From Timema cristinae (Eukaryota > Arthropoda > Insecta > Phasmatodea > Timematidae), in NCBI GenBank assembly GCA_039000515.1, contig JBCFYV010000012.1:15716228-15780227 (forward strand): a stretch of DNA of 64,000 bases, written 5' to 3'. How positions within the stretch are numbered: position 1 is the stretch's first letter; each line of letters starts with the position of its first letter. Positions 57,952 to 64,000 of the stretch are shown here, in pieces. The notes under the pieces were generated by a model. That model was not told the DNA's origin. It saw only the letters and a program-made list of their open reading frames with translations, and did not search any database. The translations under genes and the position numbers were made by a program.

Positions 57952-59534
57952 GTTGTAGAATGTTACAATATGACCCCGCCCCATGATGACGTAAACGCTT
58001 GAATCGCAGTAAATCATACTACCTGCTCCAATAAATACAAGTCAATTAGGATCCCTACAATAGTAATCTTCTCTGTTGTAGTTCATGTAGGTTAAGAAGA
58101 CATGATTAAATAATGCTGGACAATAAATTTCACTACCAACTCCAATTATATGTTAATAGTTTGTTCGTGTACTTACCACATATGATTCTGCTTACACTAG
58201 TAACCTGCAAGGCTGGCCTACACTGGGCGTACTAAAAAGATGAGCTGTGTAACTTATGGCAACAAGGGATAACTATGTACCCTGACCTCCGGCGGTTGGA
58301 AGAAGAAGTACCAATAAAACATCGGATGATTGGAGATACTAGCTGATAGTCCGATGGAGCTTGTAAACAATGGTCTACGTGACTGTTTTGAAGACTTTGT
58401 TTACGTCACCTAGCGTGTGTTTTTGTAGTCCCACCCCCCTTTCATGCAACGAATCTCCTATATAATGGCTACACATGTATACCAAAATTGACTATCCTTC
58501 CATCTGTGATGGACGACGGACCATTGTCATCGACCTGGACAATGGCTGGATAAAACTTGGAATATGTATCTCTATTGTTACTATGGCGACTTTTGTTTAG
58601 GACTTATATTTATTTTCGACTCATATAATTTTGTATATAAAATCTTTAATCTTCTATTTTTCAAAATAACTTCGTATTATGGTCGTACTGTTTAAATTGG
58701 TATATCGCCACCTGGGCGCTAGAGTCTTTTGTCTAATATTTATTCTCGTAAATATCCTCTCTTAAATGTTGATTTAATATTGTACGAGTTAAAGTTAATA
58801 TGTTTGATATTGTGGATATTCTATTAATGTTTTCTAATCATCGAGGTAACAACTCTTATTTAGTTTGCTTTTGAATTATCGTAAAGTAATGTAACTATTT
58901 AATTTTGCTTTTTGAGGTATCATGACTTAAAATAACTATTGCTGATTTAAATATCTTTTCATTTGCATGTCCCTTTAAGACATTTGATGTATTGTTTACT
59001 GATGAGATTATTGTTTTGATTCCAAGTCTGATTCAGGATCAGATAGTCCCACAGGGATTTGGCTATTGTCTGTTAGTCAAACTCTCACGTTATGTAATTG
59101 CCGTATATAATGTTTTCTAAGTTAAAGTAACGAAATTTATATTTTCGTTTTCTGTAAATAACGAAACTTTTGTAACCATTTGAAGGTGCCCATTAGGCCC
59201 TTGTAATCTTTTACCGCATTTAATTTCAAATGAAATGTTGTTGTCTCATATAGACTGAACCGTCAGGATAATGATTGGATTTCACGTTTGTGTTCTGTAA
59301 ATATACCTGCGACATTATGTTGTCGCCGAGTTTAATTTCCAACATATCTCATTAAGATATAATGAGACCATGTACTGTTATCTGCGCTCTTGTTATTAAT
59401 ATGAATAAACTTCTCATATTGTTGCTTTTAAATATTTCTAATAATTTCCCTGTAACTTGTTCCTTAGATTCACTCTCCCTTTTATTATTTTCAATGGTCG
59501 GTAGTAAGAGGACTCAGAGAGGGTGCAACACCTT
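57952..59534. mobile_element. 1.6-kb LTR-like insertion in the R1-like RT, ATTAC duplication
   Basis: ATTAC flanks it (57947-57951 and 59535-59539). Removing the insert and one copy restores the RT frame between LEEKSN and VTKVLSG. Inside, on the plus strand, are a TATA-like CTATATAATGG at about 58458 and AATAAA near 59401, with no long frame. A solo LTR fits size and signals; ends are GTTGTAGAAT and AACACCTT, not canonical TG..CA. Confidence 0.6.
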
Positions 59535-59539
59535 ATTAC

Positions 59540-60225
59540 TTTTTTCTTCCAGGTTCCTCCTCTAATTTGCCTCCACCACTATCGACAAGTCGTCAGCAAA
59601 AGCAACCACCCCCACCACCTCAGGGAGTGCTTTAATCTCCAGCAACCCAGGCTCGAGATCAAAATCCCAAAATATCGGGCTATAGACCGATTCTTGTGGG
59701 CATACTTTTGTTAATTTTTTGCTTATTGTTATTCCTGGGCATCTCAGGTTTGCATACCTGTCCCTACAGTAGTCCTTAAAGCTTCTGTAGAGACTCCCGG
59801 ACAGTTTAGTTCTCTTAATCTCTTGAGTAAGGCTGGCCACCAAAGGTTTTCAAATGCACCTGAGATGTCCACAAATATCGCTTTAAGATATTTTGCCCTA
59901 GATTTTTCTACCAGGCTAAAAGCAGCACAGATAGCATCCTCTGTAGATCTACCCTTCCTAAAGCCGTACTGATGAGAATGCATTCCCACCTCCTCTATAT
60001 TTTTTGCGGTTTCTTACACATAATTATCTCCTGCAGTTTTGCACATACATTCATCAAACATATCGGTCTGTACGACTTTGGGAGTTGCGGGTCATTGTCC
60101 TCCCCTTTACTCAGAATTACCACTTCTCTCCGCTTCCACACATTTAAGATTCTGCCCTGAGCCAAGCACTCATTCATGAGCTGGGTCATAAAGGGTACTA
60201 TCTGTTTACTGATTTCCTGAATCAC
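59540..60225 (-). pseudogene. R1-like RT, 5' half (fingers and palm)
   Basis: Minus-strand frames give the R1-clade RT blocks in order: NVWKRREVVILSKGEDND, LPKSYRPICLMNVCAKLQE, then HQYGFRKGRSTEDAICAAF, AIFVDISGAFENLWWPALL (normally D.SGAFDN, so the first catalytic Asp block is partly changed), then VVGVVAFADDLSIVVEA with FADD intact. The expected QGS..GP block appears as PQESVYSPIFWDF. Frame changes occur near 59840 and 59995. The palm continues across the insertion into 57946. Confidence 0.85.
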
Positions 60226-60346
60226 CTCTATCTCCTGATTCCATCAGGTCCAGGTGCCTTCTTTCTTTTCATTCCTGCTATTAGCCTTTTAATCTCGTCC
60301 TGTGTTACTGGTTCCACTATCACGTTTTCATTATTATATGCCATTT

Positions 60347-60801
60347 TCATATCCTGCCTAACTCTTTCATTCTCCTCATCCCCCCCTCCGGGTTATCATC
60401 AGGGAGCAACACATCCATTAGTAGCCTAGCCGATTCCTCCCAGCAGGTAGTCATTCCTCCTTCTGGTTTCTTGAATGTTGAAATGACAGCTGGGGGTGTA
60501 ATTTTCCCTGCTGCAATTTGAAAGGTTACACCCCATGCATTTTTACTCAATTATTCTTGAATAAATTTTTCCCAGCTATCATTTTTAACAATCTTATTGA
60601 ATTTTCGAATTCTTCCTTCCTTTGCCGGTACATATTCAAGAGTAGGAGTCTTCCTGCTGGTTCTAGGCATCTTTGGTATTCTCGTCTTGCTCTCCTTGCA
60701 TACCCACGTAGCTTTTGCAACTGCTCATTCCATGGTCGATTTTCTACACATCTCTTGACTTCCTTCATAACTGGAATTGCTTTCCTCATAGATGTCTGCA
60801 A
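60347..60801 (-). pseudogene. R1-like ORF2 linker between endonuclease and RT
   Basis: Frames read PWNEQLQKLRGYARRARREY, then NMYRQRKEEFENSIRL, then AWGVTFQIAAGKITPPAVIS and TTCWEESARLLMDVLLPDDN. The W...L...R...R.A.R and N.WG..YK...GK....... S....DG..TT...E.A..LL...FP blocks are standard between EN and RT in R1-type LINEs. Confidence 0.75.
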
Positions 60802-60887
60802 GCCCCACGTGAGTTTCTTAACTTTTCCCAGTCTGCCCTTTTCAGGTTGTAGAGGAGTCGCGTGCCTTCATTTTCCCTGTCTACTTC

Positions 60888-61640
60888 TTAAACCAGTTCA
60901 AAAGTTATCAGATTATGATCGCTGGATGTCTCACAATCATACATTTTCCAATTCCCTATTAGTTCTCTTGTTTCCACATCACACAAGGTGACATCAATGT
61001 TAGAGCTGGCTCCTGCCCTTCCTATATACGTTGCAGGATTTCCTGGCTGGCTTACCACCTCCAGATGCGTTGATGTTATTGTATCCTCTAGTAGTTTCCC
61101 TATTTGATACACCCTATACCCTCTTATTCTACTATCTTTCCTTCTTATGTCATTGCTATGCCAGAGTGGAGACCTGGCATTTGTATTCATCATGCATACA
61201 TCTGGTATATTAGGGAATGTGTCATCTATCTTTTCTTGTTGTTATATATAAAGTTCTATTTCCTCTCGGAACTGAAAATACATGTTAACTAGTAAACATC
61301 CACCGATCCCAGTTCGAATTTCCACACATATGATCTTCTCATTGCAAAATTAATTAATCCTTGTTACTGTTATGTCCCTGTTGAGCACTATAACGACACT
61401 CATCGGTGCCTTCCCATTCGATATCATTCTGGTATCTTTTGGCATATGCGGGATAATTCCGTTTCTGGTGCTTTAGGGCCTCTGTAGGCACACAACATCC
61501 AACGTTTTTTTTTCCGCCACCTTCCTCACTTCTTGCATCACGATCGCACTTCGCATTGCACTCATTTGTCCTATTTGTATTCCTATTTTCTTGTTTTCTC
61601 CCATCACGGATGGTACGTGTGAATGAATGTAACATCTCGG
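60888..61640 (-). pseudogene. R1-like AP-endonuclease domain
   Basis: The N-terminal part, about 61580-61375, reads VMQEVRKVAEKKTLDVVCLQ, then MSVVIVLNRDITV, the ....DV.LLQEPY.....AAIVV block in a frame with one stop. The C-terminal part (61193-60888) reads NARSPLWHSNDIRRKDSRIR, TSTHLEVVSQPGNPATYIGR, ASSNIDVTLCDVETRELIGN and CETSSDHNLITFEL. N.(K/R)SPLWG, NIDVTL and SDH are signature residues of R1-clade endonucleases; the SDH pair is intact. Part of the centre is missing or shifted (about 61200-61375). Confidence 0.8.
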
Positions 61641-61646
61641 CCATTT

Positions 61647-62129
61647 CTATTTTGCATCGAAAGCAGTACGACCGTGTGCTTTAACGTGGTGCTTGTAAAC
61701 CTCTTTCAAATCCCACTCATCCTCTCTTCTTTTGAAGACTTTGTTTACAATTTCCCTTAATTTTGATATATTTGTGGGTAATTTTGCCGCTTTTAACTGT
61801 ATTCTGTCCTGTGCCTCCAGTGTTGGAAACGTTATCGTGTTACCTTTCTCATGGCTCTTCCTTACTAAGTGACGAAGAGCCAGATTAAGGTTGTGATGTT
61901 CTTCCAATCTTGATAGCTGAAGGTTTTCCTCTAATTTGGGATAGAAGTACGGCACTACGTCAGTAATCTTCACGTCCCCTTCCTCTAGATTTACTATTTT
62001 ATCACAAATGCCTCTTCCCACTCCTTGGCATGCCTTTTTTTTGGTCACAAGTTGGTCCTTGCCTTCTTTTTCATATTGTTTCGCTTGTTCCTTAGAATAT
62101 CCTACTCTTTTCCTCCGCAGTTTCCACAC
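61647..62129 (-). other. unidentified 160-residue charged ORF upstream of R1-like endonuclease
   Basis: The minus frame begins MWKLRRKRVGYSKEQAKQYE and has a Lys/Glu-rich N-terminal part, then DVVPYFYPKLEENLQLSRLE, RHLVRKSHEKGNTITFPTL, ISKLREIVNKVFKRREDEW and a C-terminal YKHHVKAHGRTAFDAK. Likely helical; no zinc knuckle or catalytic motif. It lies just upstream of the endonuclease start, where an ORF1 end might be expected. The reading runs on from the preceding frames after a stop at 62157, so it may be the C-terminal part of one longer protein. I do not recognise it. Confidence 0.45.
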
Positions 62130-62833
62130 AATTCCTCCTATTTTCTTCCCGTCTTTTTAGATTTTGGCTTTATCTGCCACAACGACCGATGATAATTTTT
62201 TAGCCTTTTCCTCCACACTTACCATTTCTGATAGAGTCTCAGCTATTCCAGTTTTTAATCCCCTTTTTTCCTCCATCTGAATTTCCTTCTGTCTATTATT
62301 TATCTTGTCTCCCGCTCCTATAATACGGTAGCTCACCTGTAATCGTACATTAATCACTGGGTTGTGTAATTAGGCTATATATGTAGAAGCTGCAGGCCAG
62401 CTATTACCATCCCATGCATAGCATGTGACCAGGAATCCTTGATTTTCCGTCTCTCCATACTTTTTGTATTTTTCATACTTTTCATATGGAGGCCTCATGC
62501 TAGAAGTTATTACCGTTCCCGTTTTTTTTTTTTACATATTTCCTCATTGGCCCTGAAATGTTCTATTATGCCATCTATCCACAGAAATTCGATGTGATCT
62601 ATCATTTTAGTTCTGGCTTTTCAACTAACTAACTCTTCTATATTAACTTTCTTATTACCCTATAGTAGTGTTCTTTCTGATAAATAGATCCACACCTAAC
62701 TCCTATACCAAATCCTATTACTTGCGGGTATACTGGTTTTCCTACCCTTTTCGCCCAACGTTTGGCTTCTGCCGGCAGAATTTCCACTATGATCCTTATT
62801 CTAAATTCATAGAGTACGGTCGAGATGGGAGGG
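62130..62833 (-). other. continuation of unidentified coding stretch, frameshifted
   Basis: Minus-strand frames in sequence: PPISTVLYEFRIRIIVEILP, then AKRWAKRVGKPVYPQVIGFG, then TKMIDHIEFLWIDGIIEHFR, then a frame change at an A run (near 62525), then MRPPYEKYEKYKKYGETENQ, GFLVTCYAWDGNSWPAAST, a stop, and VINVRLQVSYRIIGAGDKIN. The amino-acid quality is coding-like on this strand only, and the breaks are single-base changes or single stops. Family unknown. Confidence 0.4.
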
Positions 62834-63626
62834 TCAAAATATGACTACGTGTTCTTCCTCTGTTACCTTTGCATAGGATATAAAGTACTCCCATGTGCAC
62901 TTAAAGACACCATCGGCATCCTCAAGTCCACAGCACAGCCTATCTCCTTTTCCTGGATATCTCAAGTTCGGCCCAGCCAACCCTACTATTGCTCCCTCCT
63001 GTACTATATTCCCATCTCTTCGAGATATCCCCATATTTTTCCTTTCTCCCCCATTTATGAATTTAGTCAGAGAAGATGCTCCTAACAGCCCAGATAACAC
63101 CACCTCGTAGTCCCAGAGATATTACATGAGTTCATTCTGCGTTGCTGAATACCGCTAGAATTCTTTCCTTAGCACTATCAGCACTTGCAAACCTCTCTTC
63201 CCGGCCATATGCATATTTACACCTACACATTAACATTATGCGCATGAATGTTTCTATATTCATCTTTGAGTAGAAATCTCGTGTTAATTCCGGACCGTAT
63301 TGGCTTAGATATTCCAAGACTTCCTTATAAAGCCCAATAGTCCAAGGGTTTATCACTATATCTGCAGAACTTGCATACGTCTCAACATTCTCCATGCTCA
63401 GCTCTCCCTCCTTATACAATATCCCTATATCGACCGATTCCAGCGGAACCTTGTACAAGGCTATATTTTGAATAAATGCATGCACATTGCTAATATTCCC
63501 AACACTCAGAGGTTCACTCTTACTTTTTTCACCTGAATTATCTGTCCCCTCCCCAGATTTTATTACTAAGTGATTGGTCTCTTGAGTTCTCTTATCCTTT
63601 TCTCTATATTGTTTTGCCCTAATCAT
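62834..63626 (-). other. unidentified ORF pair (164 and about 95 residues), probably one broken gene
   Basis: The first frame (63626-63132) starts MIRAKQYREKDKRTQETNHL; its middle has NVHAFIQNIALYKVPLESVD and DIVINPWTIGLYKEVLEYL, then FMRIMLMCRCKYAYGREERF, and stops after AVFSNAE. A one-base shift leads into the second (about 63120-62834): YEVVLSGLLGASSLTKFIN, RRDGNIVQEGAIVGLAGPNL, CTWEYFISYAKVTEEEHVVI. The text reads on smoothly across the shift, so it was probably a single protein. No zinc finger, RT or transposase motif. Length and layout could suit a gag-like, capsid or nucleoprotein-type protein, but I have no family match. Confidence 0.45.
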
Positions 63627-63766
63627 TTTCCTTTTGACTCTGGAGGGGAGTTACGTTTTTTCCTCTTTACTTTAGCCATACCTATTATGTCCTTATGTAT
63701 TTGACCTAACCTGTTCACTATTTGTGAAAGTAAGTCTGTCATCTCTCTAAGTTCTGTACTAGCCAT
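63623..63766 (-). other. short ORF overlapping both neighbours
   Basis: ATG at 63766 overlaps the CCHC ORF stop (ATGGCTAG), and its own stop overlaps the next ATG (ATGA at 63623-63626). It encodes 47 residues starting MASTELREMTDLLSQIVNRL and ending in a basic KRKKRNSPPESKGK tail. A coiled-coil-like start followed by a basic tail. It could be the N-terminus of the following frame separated by one mutation. Confidence 0.4.
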
Positions 63767-63970
63767 AGTCAGTCTTTTGAGTAAGTTTGTCCAACAGAAG
63801 CTGGTATGTAGGACATTCACGGTGATTAAGGGGCTTACAATTTGTTTGTTTTTTCCTGCTACTGCACGGGATGTAAGTTTTAAATTTCTCTATGCAATTT
63901 GCTGCTTTGTGACCCTCCTTCCTGCACTTTGAGCCGATATGGTGATGTATGAATCCACGAGAGGACAATC
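63759..63970 (-). pseudogene. C-terminus of CCHC-type LINE ORF1
   Basis: The minus frame entering from the window edge has CRKEGHKAANC (C-x4-H-x4-C half of a zinc knuckle), then C..R..., then NHRECPTYQLLLDKLTQKTD, ending DYG and TAG at 63759. Zinc knuckles followed by a ...CP.Y......L....DYG end are typical of ORF1 (gag-like, RNA-binding) proteins of insect LINEs. The N-terminal portion lies outside the window. A change in the first knuckle (its leading Cys pair) suggests decay. Confidence 0.6.
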
Positions 63971-64000
63971 ATAGAATCTGACCAATCAGTTCTTGAGTCA

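Larger units (their letters stand above)
57080..63970 (-). mobile_element. R1-like non-LTR retrotransposon, decayed, split by an insertion
   Basis: Minus-strand modules in order: CCHC ORF1 end (63970-63759), unidentified open frames (63766-61647), endonuclease (about 61620-60890), linker (60801-60350), RT (60225-59540 and 57946-57400) and a C-terminal region to about 57090. RT and endonuclease wording resembles the R1 clade of insects. A 1583-bp insertion interrupts the RT. Whether the open frames belong to this LINE is uncertain; the element may continue beyond the window. Confidence 0.75.

Noticed and set aside
60518..60991. 157-codon plus-strand frame
   Set aside because: Antisense of the R1-like linker and endonuclease, whose minus-strand motifs are clear.

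Overview
The window reads as AT-rich invertebrate nuclear DNA, most likely arthropod and probably insect. Evidence: short exons with GT/AG borders and long introns, many tRNA-derived SINEs, several non-LTR retrotransposon families including an R1-like one, and hAT, pogo/Tigger and PIF/Harbinger DNA transposons. No bacterial gene organisation, rRNA, functional tRNA or CRISPR array was seen. The species was not identified.

Only one host gene is supported. It is the 3' part of a plus-strand gene, with coding exons at 8294-8368, 9052-9204, 20081-20267 and 21456-21577 (stop). Phases are compatible and all introns are GT/AG. The encoded tail is Ser/Pro/acidic-rich and its family was not recognised. 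Two further spliceable terminal exons (11067-11168 and 26868-26923), each with a stop and a downstream AATAAA, suggest alternative C-termini.

The rest is layered transposon debris. 0.4-4.7 kb: a decayed minus-strand Ty3/gypsy-like LTR element carrying a 202-bp Harbinger-type foldback MITE. 5-7.8 kb: DNA-transposon remnants and LINE pieces. 12.4-14 kb: SINEs. 14.9-17.5 kb: a pogo/Tigger element split by a 1.4-kb insertion. 17.5-21 kb: LINE fragments, one with a twin-priming-type inversion. 28.2-35.6 kb: a 7.3-kb composite hAT with matching 8-bp flanks, tandem repeats, a transposase relic and a nested young SINE. 42.1-44.0 kb: a hAT with a Harbinger relic inside it. 44.5-53 kb: more hAT relics and SINEs. 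54.2-56.5 kb: a LINE with endonuclease and RT remnants. 57.1-64 kb: a minus-strand R1-like LINE, split by a 1.6-kb insertion in the RT.

The most unusual piece is 61.6-63.8 kb. About 2.1 kb of same-strand open frames of unrecognised origin lie between a CCHC ORF1 terminus and the R1-like endonuclease, and two junctions have overlapping stop/start codons. It could be an extra LINE ORF, a second element, or captured foreign coding DNA. Boundaries of old repeats are estimates made by eye.
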